Positions 1 through 7,132 of a stretch of DNA of 7,794 nucleotides are shown piece by piece. The DNA lies in NCBI GenBank assembly GCA_031257075.1, contig JAIRPM010000083.1:1-7794 (forward strand). Direction: 5' to 3'. How positions within the stretch are numbered: position 1 is the stretch's first letter; each line of letters opens with the position of its first letter. Origin of the DNA: Spirochaetaceae bacterium. Its GTDB lineage: Bacteria > Spirochaetota > Spirochaetia > Treponematales > Breznakiellaceae. The translations under genes and the position numbers were made by a program. The notes beneath the pieces were generated by a model. That model was given only the letters and a program-made list of their open reading frames with translations. It was not told the DNA's origin and did no database searches.

Positions 1-106
1 CCGGCAATTCAACGCCTTGCAGAGCGCTATACACTTCCCGCAATACCTCCGGCCGCCCAAACAAATACGAGAAAACGCTGCTTTTGTATTCACGGTTTGC
101 GCCCAT
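1..106 (-). CDS. Rpn-family recombination-promoting nuclease / putative transposase, N-terminal part (runs off left edge)
   Basis: The visible N terminus reads MGANREYKSSVFSYLFG and continues with RPEVLREVYSALQGVELP. The pattern NREYKxSVFxxLF, followed by a helix containing LRExYxAL, is the typical opening of the Rpn/PD-(D/E)XK nuclease proteins that are abundant in treponemes. The catalytic D/E-x-K residues would lie beyond the window edge, so activity cannot be judged. The start at 106 is preferred because AAGG lies 8 nt upstream. An in-frame ATG at 112 adds only Met-Asn. Family members are linked to DNA cleavage and recA-independent recombination and often occur as repeated, partly degraded copies. 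Family recognition is from the N-terminal pattern only. Confidence 0.65.
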   Translation of the reverse strand, partial: MGANREYKSSVFSYLFGRPEVLREVYSALQGVELP

Positions 107-116
107 ATTCATAACC

Positions 117-173
117 TTACAACAGACCTTTCTCCACGCCTTCTTTTCGTTCAACTACCAGAGCATCTTCCAT
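117..173 (-). pseudogene. Possible C-terminal remnant of a second Rpn-like nuclease gene
   Basis: An 18-codon stretch reads MEDALVVERKEGVEKGLL and then TAA, and it ends 10 nt upstream of the preferred Rpn start at 106. Charged tails of the form ExxExGxExG are common at the C termini of Rpn-type proteins. This could be all that remains of a tandem copy whose 5' part was replaced by the zinc-ribbon sequence to its right. The stretch is very short and could equally be a chance ORF, so this is inference. Confidence 0.25.
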
Positions 174-180
174 CTTTGTA

Positions 181-610
181 AACATTATTAAGCGTATCAC
201 CGCTGAGCAAGGTGATGATATTCTGGCAAATCCGCAGTGCTTAAGAGGCTATATTGCCAATTTATACATTGTAATACTAATAAGAGTAATTATAATTTGT
301 CCAAATTGTAAAAGAGAGTTGCCGGAAGGCGGCAAGTTTTGTTCCGAGTGCGGGGCAAAAGCGCCCGGTGCTGTTTTGTCGTGCCGGAGTTGCGGCGTAA
401 AACTGCCTGCGGGAAGCAAATTTTGCCCGGAATGTGGAACCGCCGTCACCCAAACCGACAGCGCCAACAATACAGTTCAGCCGCAGGAAAATGACGTTTT
501 ACAAACGCGGCAATACAGAACTCGTAAAAAAAGATTGCCAAAAAGCGCTCGCTCTTGACCCTGCTTTGGATAAATCGGATAAAAATTTATTCTGGTATCA
601 AGACGGTTGA
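181..610 (+). pseudogene. Degraded double zinc-ribbon / TPR-like protein gene: start codon lost, frameshift near 490
   Basis: One frame is open from 115 to the stop at 556-558. It encodes two complete four-cysteine zinc ribbons: CPNC (298-309) with CSEC (340-351), and CRSC (382-393) with CPEC (424-435). The first in-frame usual start is TTG at 319, which would delete the first CxxC pair. Upstream only ATT/ATA codons are found (289-297), and no ATG or GTG, so the original start seems lost. Further upstream, 181-261 reads NIIKRITAEQGDDILANPQ, a plausible start of a helical domain. After about 490 the useful frame changes: from ATG 491 to TGA 608-610 the DNA reads FYKRGNTELVKKDCQKALAL then DP, like a tetratricopeptide repeat. 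A zinc-ribbon plus TPR protein broken by a frameshift explains all of this. The partner and function are unknown. Confidence 0.55.
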
Positions 611-688
611 TTCATTGCGAGTGTTGCCTGCCGGTCATTGCCTCTTTATTTCTGAGATTGACAAGCGGGCAATGAACGGAACGGCAAT

Positions 689-1162
689 TTATGCTTGGGG
701 CGGCGGGTTTTGCTCATTTTCAGGGCAGACTATGGCATGGACGCCTTCGACACGCAGAACGGTACACTTAACACCCGCTTCTAGTACGCCGCCGCTTTCC
801 GGTTTGGCCGACCATATTTGGCCGTTGAGTTTGATTTCGCCTTTTTCAAATTCGGCGATGCACTTTGTTACCAGCGCCGTTTGCCCGGTTAAACTGTCAA
901 CATTGGTTCTTACCTGTCCGGTTTTCAGTTTTTTGAGCGCATAGGGACGGATAACAATGAGCAGGACGAGGGACAAGAAAAGAAAAATAGCCAATTGCCA
1001 GCGGACAGGAACAACAATTCCCGAAATAAAAATGAGCAGGAAAGCCGGTATCGCAAACCAAATAGTTGTTAGACTGAACGCTGTTGCCAATTCAATAAGC
1101 GCAAGTACTATTGTGATACCCAGCCACAACCAATACGGTTGTACCATTAACAAAAAATCCAT
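689..1162 (-). CDS. NfeD-family membrane protein (short form)
   Basis: This 157-residue protein has three hydrophobic segments near residues 10-30, 32-50 and 53-70, followed by a soluble domain from about 85. That domain shows NfeD/OB-fold hallmarks: LTGQTALVTK, the GQIWSA strand and the closing VEGVHAIV. Short NfeD proteins lack the N-terminal serine protease domain of long NfeD and are usually partners of SPFH/stomatin or flotillin-like proteins in the inner membrane, with a proposed role in membrane organisation. The start is well supported: AGGAG lies 6 nt upstream and overlaps the TAG stop of the preceding gene. The gap to that gene is 9 nt, which indicates co-transcription. No SPFH gene follows on this strand inside the window, since the DNA beyond the stop runs into the decayed zinc-ribbon region. 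Confidence 0.85.
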   Translation of the reverse strand: MDFLLMVQPYWLWLGITIVLALIELATAFSLTTIWFAIPAFLLIFISGIVVPVRWQLAIFLFLSLVLLIVIRPYALKKLKTGQVRTNVDSLTGQTALVTKCIAEFEKGEIKLNGQIWSAKPESGGVLEAGVKCTVLRVEGVHAIVCPENEQNPPPQA

Positions 1163-1171
1163 CGTTTTCTC

Positions 1172-1978
1172 CTAGCGCGCCTGCGGAACCGTTGACGGCG
1201 GAATTGCGGCATCAGGCGCGGGCTTTGCCGCGTTGTCAGGATTCTCCGGAGCGGTTTCTTCGGCACTGCCGGAGTTCTCCGGCGCGTTCTTTCTAAAAAA
1301 GCGCATTGTATATTCGATATTATCCATACCGAGTACGCTTTCTACTTCGTTGATACGGTAGGCGAATGTATTGATGAGTTGGAACATATCCCGTCCGCTT
1401 GATGCGTCATACCGGTGCCGGTTGTCCCGCGTTTTTACCGCGGAGACGGATATCTTGAAATCGGGAAATTGAACGCGGGCATTGACGACATTCTGTTTTT
1501 TATCGATTTCGTAGATGAAGGCCACTTCGCTTTCGGGCAGTTTTTCAGTAAAGACTTCGAGTTCAGGGGATGACGACCAACGGTAGCCGTCCTTCGTGAG
1601 CCTCGAAAGAGTATCGGTAAGTACAAACAGAAGGTCGTCATAACGAATTTGCTCCAAATAATGGTATTCTTTGTACTGCTCGTCCGTATCAATAACAAAG
1701 TAGCCTGATTTACTCCGTTCATCGTAAATAACGCCGATATTGGGGCCGCTGTAGTTCTTTTCGAATTCTTCTTCATCGAATTCTTCTTCATCGGCCGCTC
1801 CTCCTGTCGAAGGCGTTTTCTCTGCCGCGCTGTCGGTTTTTACCGCAGCGCCATTTTGCAGATTGTCAATAACTGATGCCGCGCTTGTAGAAGATGATGC
1901 GCTGCGCGGGGCGGTTTGTGCGGCAAGCGGGATAGCCGTTAACATAAGGCATAGCGTAGAAATATTCCGCCAATTCAT
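1172..1978 (-). CDS. Exported acidic protein of unknown function, first gene of the nfeD-like operon
   Basis: This 268-residue protein starts with a signal peptide: MNWRN, a hydrophobic core, then PLAAQ, with probable cleavage near residue 20. It is therefore probably periplasmic or surface-directed. A Ser/Ala-rich linker and a strongly acidic stretch (EEEFDEEEF) precede a folded core from about residue 80 (GPNIGVIYDERSKSGYFVI) to about 230. The core is rich in alternating beta-type residues and aromatic positions. The C-terminal 35 or so residues are low-complexity Ala/Pro/Glu/Asn. I do not recognise the family. The acidic stretch is encoded by an exact 15-bp tandem duplication (1761-1790). 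The ATG at 1976-1978 is the start that preserves the signal peptide. No strong Shine-Dalgarno is near it: the nearest GGAAGG is about 15 nt upstream. It is probably co-transcribed with the NfeD gene, so a cell-envelope role is inferred. Confidence 0.75.
   Translation of the reverse strand: MNWRNISTLCLMLTAIPLAAQTAPRSASSSTSAASVIDNLQNGAAVKTDSAAEKTPSTGGAADEEEFDEEEFEKNYSGPNIGVIYDERSKSGYFVIDTDEQYKEYHYLEQIRYDDLLFVLTDTLSRLTKDGYRWSSSPELEVFTEKLPESEVAFIYEIDKKQNVVNARVQFPDFKISVSAVKTRDNRHRYDASSGRDMFQLINTFAYRINEVESVLGMDNIEYTMRFFRKNAPENSGSAEETAPENPDNAAKPAPDAAIPPSTVPQAR
1761..1790. repeat. Exact 15-bp tandem duplication
   Basis: The 15-mer TCGAATTCTTCTTCA occurs twice back to back (1761-1775 and 1776-1790) and is followed by TCG. 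On the minus strand it encodes the repeated DEEEF pattern in the acidic linker of the exported protein. Gain or loss of one unit keeps the reading frame. Confidence 0.9.
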
Positions 1979-2017
1979 ACCGGTATTGTAATGCCTTCCG
2001 GCCTCTCATGCACTACC

Positions 2018-2047
2018 CCCATACTGTTCCCTGCGCTATTATGTCAA
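2018..2047 (-). promoter_or_regulatory. Sigma-70 type promoter candidate for the exported protein / NfeD operon
   Basis: On the minus strand TTGACA (2047-2042) is followed by an 18-bp spacer and TATGGG (2023-2018). The -35 is a perfect consensus match and the -10 is weak (3 of 6). Predicted initiation near 2011 would leave a leader of about 33 nt before the ATG at 1978. No equally good promoter was found for the divergent gene; TATTAT at 2037-2042 on the plus strand lacks a convincing -35. Confidence 0.45.
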
Positions 2048-2064
2048 GGGAAACGCTGTTTCCC
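2048..2064. repeat. Perfect inverted repeat in the divergent intergenic region (operator-like)
   Basis: GGGAAAC-GCT-GTTTCCC is a perfect 7-bp palindrome with a 3-bp centre. It abuts the TTGACA -35 (2042-2047) of the minus-strand operon. A related half-site, CTGTTCCC, lies at 2024-2031 inside the spacer. A second, weaker hairpin, CGCCG-TTTG-CGGCG, lies at 2080-2093. The placement suits repressor binding or a 5' UTR hairpin for the plus-strand gene. Neither role can be shown here. Confidence 0.5.
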
Positions 2065-2132
2065 CAGAATCGTTCAAAGCGCCGTTTGCGGCGGCAGTCC
2101 GGGGCGCATGTTCCCCAAAGGGTAAATTTCGG

Positions 2133-5100
2133 ATGCCTGTATTTGCGCGTGAAAAGGCGCGCCTCTTTTTCCTGATAGCCGTGTTTGGAAGCGCGGCGTT
2201 CTTTCAACTTGCCGCTCAAGACGAAGCCGCGCCCGCTGACGAAACGGCTGCCCCTGCCGGAGAAACGGCCGATACGGATTCCACACAGCCGCGGCCATCT
2301 TTTTTTCAACCTGGCGAAGAAGCGCCTGCCGAGATTTTTTCGTGGCAGCGAGGGAACAGCGGAATTTCTCTTTTTCTTGACGGTTTCTGGAATTGGACGC
2401 TTACCGGTTCGCTTGGCTGGACGTACAACAGTTTAGGCTGGCGGAGCGAGTCCGTCCCGCCGGTGCTTTTTACCCAGGAAGCGGATGTTACGCTTTCGGC
2501 GCTGCTTATGGACAGGTGGTTTGCCGAAGGCCGTTTTCAAGAAGAAGCAAAATTGAATAGTTACCGCGCCGGTTATAGGGGAAAAGCAGGAGAATTTGTC
2601 CAATACGTGGGAATAGGCAATACCGGCCTTGATTTTCCGGCGTTCCCTTACCTGAATTTGGGCGGCAATTCGCCGGCATCGCTAGGGGTTTACGGCAAAT
2701 TCGGCGGCGGACAAATCAATTTGCATGCGTTGTTCCGCTATGACGATGCTTCCCGCGAGGAACGTGTTTTTACCGGCAGCCGCGAACGGTATGAAAACTA
2801 CAAGAGTGTCCGCGACATCTACCGGGGCGCTTCGTTTGTGCTGCCCGATGACCGTTTGAATGCCCTGCCGCTTGTCTACATAGAAGACAAAAACGGCGCG
2901 TTAACCGGAAGTGACGGGCGGCGTTACCGGCGGGCGGGCGCGTCCGAAGCGGCAGTTTCGGCGCGATTTGGCCTTATTGAATTGAGCGGGCCGGCGGAAG
3001 GGCGGGTCGTCGTGTACTATGAGGGGGTTAATATGGGACGCTATGGAAATGTCGGCGTTCTGGGAACAGGCTATTTGGGGGATGTGCAGGCATACTTTGA
3101 TAGAACGGGGACGCAGTTTAACCTTGAAGACTACCCCCAACCCGGCGCATCTGCTGGAAAACCGGGCACTATTTGGCTGGAAGGCAGGGAAGCGCTTGTC
3201 ATTTACGAAAAGGGGACTTTTTCACCGTTTGAACGGCAAAGCCGTTATGAAGCGCCGGTAAACGATACGGCGGCAGCCTATCTGGTGGATGCCGCCTCCG
3301 ACACTGCTCTTGCTGCATGGTCGCTGGAATTGTACCATGAGTCGGAAAGCATCGACATAAACGATGCTGATTTTTTAACCCGCTATGCCCGCCGCATCTA
3401 CGAATTGCGCGGCGCGTCCTTTGCGGGCGGCGGCGATAGGGCGCGGCAGCCGGCGGCGCTCTGGCCGCTTGCGGATGCTGCTGCCGGAACCCCCGCCGGT
3501 ATTGCCGCCGAACCGGCGCTCTATCTGCCTGACGGCGGCGACCCGGGCAATGTCCGGCTGAAATTTATTTCTTTTGGCGCGGTGGGCGGCTATCAAATAG
3601 GCAGCAATGTTATTGAATCTTCGATACAGGTTACGCGGAGCGGACTTGTAGACACAGGATTCGTGTTTGACGCGGCTTCCGGGGTTGTCAGACTGGAGCG
3701 CCCCGCTTTTTTCAACGAAACAATACGCATAAGTTTTTTGCGGCTCAATGCGGGCGGCAAAGCAGGGAGTATTGCCGGCGGGCTTGGTTTTACATGGGAA
3801 AGCGAGCCGGTCCGGGAAGAAGAGGCCGTTATGGCCGCGGGAGCCGCCATCGGGGGGCGTTGGAATGTGGCGCAGGATTCTTTTTCGCAGGACAATGTAA
3901 CGCCGGGCAAAGCCGGATTGGGCGCTTATTTTCAGTATACGAAACAAAATCTGGAACTGGCGCTGAGGCTTGGCGCGTCATACGGCGCGGAAGATACGGC
4001 AGGAATGTACCGTATTGCCGGCATGGAAGGAAATGAACGTATTTTCCGGCTGGCGGCGGCGGAATCGGAAGTGTCCGCCAAGCCGGAAGCCGAAACGGGC
4101 AGCAGCGCGGAGGCCGTTTTTTCCGGCTTGGCGCTTAGCGGCCGTGCTGCTCTGGTTTACCGCGATTATACTGGAAAGGATTTTTTGAATTCGGGAGAAT
4201 TACTGCCGGTCGAAAACAACGCGCCGGTTATTTCCGGCAAAAACGCGCCTTATCCTGTCCGCGACAAGGCGCTTGCTTCCGATACGCTTGCTGCCGAATT
4301 TAGCCTTAACGATGAAGCGGTATGGACAGGCTGGACGGCAAAATTACCGGAAGGCTTTGTAGAAAATGTGTCCGAAATAGAAATCCCTTTCCGCTTCTAT
4401 GAAATTATCGGCGGCGGTTCTTTCTCGGTGTATGCGCAAATCGGGGAACTTGCCGCAGACGGCGGCGCGTTCTATGACAACCCCGCTCTCACTGTAAGCA
4501 AGAAAATTTTTCCCGTACCTGATACCAACGTTACCCTTAGCCCATCTTTTCCCGGTGCTTTGCCCGACAGCGTGCCGCATCTGGCAAGTTATAAACCGGA
4601 TACAGCGGAACGCCGGCGTTTACGCGGAGCTACCGCCCTGCGGATTGTCATAGTGCGGGAAACCGGTACGCCTGCCCTCCGCATGCTTACCGCGCAGCCG
4701 ATTATGCGCGGCGCCGCTTGGGAACCGTTAAGCGTCAATGCCGGCATCGTTGATGCCTTGCCGGAAGGCATCAGCGCTGTGGAAATACCTGATGCCAGCC
4801 TTGCGCAGAGTTATGGCGGGACTATCAAACGTTTGCATCCGAATGGTGAAAAACAGCGCGTCCTGAACGTGTCGTGGGAGCAGAACAGCGCCCTTGCCGC
4901 GGCCGGAGCCGGAGCAAGGCTTGCACAAATTCCGTTTTCAGCGTACCGGCGTATGGCTTTTTTCGCACGGTTAAACGAACCGGCGGGCGCTTTCGAGATT
5001 ATACTTGCCGAAGGTACGGATGCGTATTCAAAAAGCGCAAAACAGTACTTCCGCGCTCTTATTCCGGCGGGCACGTTTGCCCGGGGGAAGTGGGCGCTTG

Positions 5101-7046
5101 TTGAAGCGCGGTATGGCGGCTCTGAACGCGGCATTTTTGTAGACGGCGTTTATGCCGCAGCTATTGAATGGGGCGCTGTCAGCCTGTACAACGTGAATTC
5201 GCCGAAGGAAACAGATGCCGCGCCTTACCTGATGTTTTTTCAACACAGCCCGGGCGTTGAAAGTTCGTTTGAAGTTGATGAAGTTACGCTTACCGAAAGC
5301 GATGATGCCTTTACCGGCAATGCGGGGATTTCGGCCGAATGGCGCAGACCGGGGACTATCGCCGGCATCCGCGGTTTCCCGCTTCTTGCGAATGCCCGTC
5401 TACGCGCGGACAGCGAAGCGGCGGTCATCGCATGGGGCATTGCCGTTCCCAGCGGCGGGGATGGCTTGCCGTCAAACCAGCAGAAAGGCGAGGCTTCGTT
5501 TGCCAACGCGACTCTGGCGGAAATAGAGATAGCCGGCTTTCAACTGAAGGGCGAAGCGGCTTTTTCCGGCGGCGGGGAAACATTGTTTTGGAAAGGGGGG
5601 CACAGCATAGGCCGTTTTTGGGGGCCTGCCGGCTTTGAGGAACGTTTTTTCATTGACCCTTTTAACAAACAATGGCTTCATGGGGCGGCGCTTTTTTTGA
5701 GCGGCAAGATGAGCGCTGTTCTTGCGGCGGAAAGCAAGAACGAAACGGAGTTTGCCCGTGATTGGACGGCGCGATTTGGTGTATCCGGCCGGCCGGACTT
5801 TTCGGTCAATGCGGGCCTTTCCTACACAAGCCCTGCGGATACGGCTTTTTCCGGCAACTATGGCGCGGTATGGGCGGAAACATGGCCGGCGCTGCTGCCG
5901 GATGCGGGTTCTGATGCCGGCAAGCGCAAAACGCAAGCTTCGCTGGCATTCAATCCCGGCCAATCGGCTTTTTTGGCGGCGGGGAGCAATGCGGCATGGG
6001 GCGCGGCGCTGACGCTTGACGGAAGCGCCGCTTTTACAAGGAGCCTCGGCGTTTCCGGCCATACCAATGGCGCGGAGGCGGCCTTTCCATTTACGTTTGG
6101 AGGGAACCGGGCTTCTTTTAGCATAAAGCGGCGGTTTGAGCGGAGTTTGTTTCAGGAGAGCGCTTCGGAAATTGAAGATTTAGCTCTTTTTGGGGGAGGC
6201 GTTGCCGATGCCCTGCCGCTTTACGGGCAAATTCCGTTTTATGCCCTTTTTGACCCGGACGGCGGGGAACGTTTTAACAAGTCTGTTACATCTGCAGACA
6301 CGGCAATCACCGGCAGCGCGCTCAATGACAGCCTTTTCCGTGATGAATACCGGATTTCGTTTCAGTTAGCGCCTTTTCACCCGCTTGTTCCCCGGGACAT
6401 CGATGGTTACATACGCCGCGACCTGAGCCGCAAACTGGACAGCCTTGCCGACACCTTTGTTACCGGCGGCGCGGTACACCACAGCGCGGTAAACATAGCG
6501 GGCGCTTTTAGCCGGCTGGCCCTTTTCCCTTTCTATCAGAATGATGAATTCGATTCGGTGGTGAGCGCCGAATGGTCTATTCCGAAAGATGGCGCCGTCC
6601 GCTGGAAAGCGCAATCGGCCCAATCGTTCTTTTTTTATGGGTTCAAAGGTTCCGAAATTGAATTCGAAGACCTTGTAAGTGTACACGATGCCGGTTATGG
6701 GCTTTTTTTCGGGCTTTACTGGACGGCGCCCGCCGAAAAAAGCCTGTTTGGGAAGATTTATGATGCGGTGCTGGCGCGTTTCGGCAGTGCTTCGGTATGG
6801 ACAGTTTTTACGGAATTGAAGGCGCGGCCTGTAGAACGCCTGCGCCGCGAAAAAGCGGAATTCACATTGAACGAGACGGACGGGTATTCAACAATGCAAA
6901 TCTCTGCCGGTCATGAATCGATAATCCGCATTGCGGGCAACTTTACCTTCAAAGCCTTTGTTGATGCCGGTTTCTCGCACACCGAAAAGACAGAAACGCT
7001 GAACATACTGCTATCTGCCGGCATCGCGCTCAATATGACGTGGTAG
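2133..7046 (+). CDS. Giant outer-membrane beta-barrel protein, SprA-like layout (1637 aa)
   Basis: A signal peptide (residues 1-29, ending QLAAQ) is followed by an Ala/Pro/Glu-rich linker to about residue 60. From about 77 the sequence turns into amphipathic beta strands (GISLFLDGFWNWTLTGSL), and strand-rich DNA-encoded sequence continues to the end. Two beta-sandwich-like modules seem to lie inside, at about 720-830 (with YDNPALTV near 781) and about 905-1056 (with AYRRMAFFARL near 937 and SFEVDEVTLTE near 1045). The region 1063-1637 again looks like barrel strands and closes with AGIALNMTW, a terminal aromatic beta-signal for BAM-dependent insertion. The alternation of barrel segments with 'YxRxxxF...VDEVTLT' modules, and the GFVFDAASGVVRL strand pair near 510, resemble SprA, the type IX secretion translocon. 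SprA is about 2400 residues and this is shorter. The assignment to SprA is inference; the outer-membrane barrel call is firmer. The start has AAAGGG 10 nt upstream. It is monocistronic in view. Confidence 0.75.
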   Translation: MPVFAREKARLFFLIAVFGSAAFFQLAAQDEAAPADETAAPAGETADTDSTQPRPSFFQPGEEAPAEIFSWQRGNSGISLFLDGFWNWTLTGSLGWTYNSLGWRSESVPPVLFTQEADVTLSALLMDRWFAEGRFQEEAKLNSYRAGYRGKAGEFVQYVGIGNTGLDFPAFPYLNLGGNSPASLGVYGKFGGGQINLHALFRYDDASREERVFTGSRERYENYKSVRDIYRGASFVLPDDRLNALPLVYIEDKNGALTGSDGRRYRRAGASEAAVSARFGLIELSGPAEGRVVVYYEGVNMGRYGNVGVLGTGYLGDVQAYFDRTGTQFNLEDYPQPGASAGKPGTIWLEGREALVIYEKGTFSPFERQSRYEAPVNDTAAAYLVDAASDTALAAWSLELYHESESIDINDADFLTRYARRIYELRGASFAGGGDRARQPAALWPLADAAAGTPAGIAAEPALYLPDGGDPGNVRLKFISFGAVGGYQIGSNVIESSIQVTRSGLVDTGFVFDAASGVVRLERPAFFNETIRISFLRLNAGGKAGSIAGGLGFTWESEPVREEEAVMAAGAAIGGRWNVAQDSFSQDNVTPGKAGLGAYFQYTKQNLELALRLGASYGAEDTAGMYRIAGMEGNERIFRLAAAESEVSAKPEAETGSSAEAVFSGLALSGRAALVYRDYTGKDFLNSGELLPVENNAPVISGKNAPYPVRDKALASDTLAAEFSLNDEAVWTGWTAKLPEGFVENVSEIEIPFRFYEIIGGGSFSVYAQIGELAADGGAFYDNPALTVSKKIFPVPDTNVTLSPSFPGALPDSVPHLASYKPDTAERRRLRGATALRIVIVRETGTPALRMLTAQPIMRGAAWEPLSVNAGIVDALPEGISAVEIPDASLAQSYGGTIKRLHPNGEKQRVLNVSWEQNSALAAAGAGARLAQIPFSAYRRMAFFARLNEPAGAFEIILAEGTDAYSKSAKQYFRALIPAGTFARGKWALVEARYGGSERGIFVDGVYAAAIEWGAVSLYNVNSPKETDAAPYLMFFQHSPGVESSFEVDEVTLTESDDAFTGNAGISAEWRRPGTIAGIRGFPLLANARLRADSEAAVIAWGIAVPSGGDGLPSNQQKGEASFANATLAEIEIAGFQLKGEAAFSGGGETLFWKGGHSIGRFWGPAGFEERFFIDPFNKQWLHGAALFLSGKMSAVLAAESKNETEFARDWTARFGVSGRPDFSVNAGLSYTSPADTAFSGNYGAVWAETWPALLPDAGSDAGKRKTQASLAFNPGQSAFLAAGSNAAWGAALTLDGSAAFTRSLGVSGHTNGAEAAFPFTFGGNRASFSIKRRFERSLFQESASEIEDLALFGGGVADALPLYGQIPFYALFDPDGGERFNKSVTSADTAITGSALNDSLFRDEYRISFQLAPFHPLVPRDIDGYIRRDLSRKLDSLADTFVTGGAVHHSAVNIAGAFSRLALFPFYQNDEFDSVVSAEWSIPKDGAVRWKAQSAQSFFFYGFKGSEIEFEDLVSVHDAGYGLFFGLYWTAPAEKSLFGKIYDAVLARFGSASVWTVFTELKARPVERLRREKAEFTLNETDGYSTMQISAGHESIIRIAGNFTFKAFVDAGFSHTEKTETLNILLSAGIALNMTW

Positions 7047-7047
7047 C

Positions 7048-7066
7048 GCCGGCAAAATTGCCCGGC
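7048..7066 (+). terminator. Weak hairpin after the giant barrel gene
   Basis: GCCGGCA pairs with TGCCCGGC (one bulged C) directly after the TAG stop at 7044-7046. No T-run follows immediately; a T6 run appears only at 7091-7096. It may act as a poor terminator or an mRNA-end stabiliser. Confidence 0.3.
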
Positions 7067-7097
7067 TATGTTGAAAATCAGAGTGCCCCGTTTTTTC

Positions 7098-7126
7098 TTG
7101 ACTATTCTTTTTCCATGTGGTATATT
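7098..7126 (+). promoter_or_regulatory. Strong extended -10 sigma-70 promoter of the poly-C leader
   Basis: TTGACT (7098-7103), a 17-bp spacer and TATATT (7121-7126) are near-consensus. TGG directly before the -10 supplies the TGn extended element, and a T-rich stretch precedes the -35. The expected +1 is 7 nt after the -10, at 7133, which is the A of an ATG. A transcript from here would therefore be leaderless or nearly so. This is the best promoter in the window and the only good one upstream of the lipoprotein gene. Confidence 0.75.
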
Positions 7127-7132
7127 GGGGGT

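Noticed and set aside
319..558. Zinc-ribbon ORF starting at TTG 319 as an intact gene
   Set aside because: This start removes the first CxxC pair of the first ribbon, which is clearly encoded upstream at 298-309.
635..675. Inverted repeat TCATTGCC / GGCAATGA downstream of NfeD
   Set aside because: The 25-nt loop, 8-bp stem and lack of a T-run make it a poor terminator; it may be chance.
555..944. Plus-strand open frame of 129 codons
   Set aside because: It overlaps the well-supported NfeD gene on the other strand and has no family features.
957..1175. Plus-strand open frame antisense to NfeD
   Set aside because: Shadow of the NfeD transmembrane region, with no ribosome-binding site or domain.
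3375..3947. Minus-strand open frame of 190 codons inside the giant gene
   Set aside because: Arg/Pro-rich composition typical of an antisense shadow of GC-rich coding DNA.
3844..5600. G6 runs inside the giant gene (near 3853 and 5595) as phase-variation tracts
   Set aside because: Six bases is short and common in this composition; the frame is intact through both.
5472..6062. Minus-strand open frame of 196 codons inside the giant gene
   Set aside because: Same shadow character: highly basic, no motifs, no start signal.
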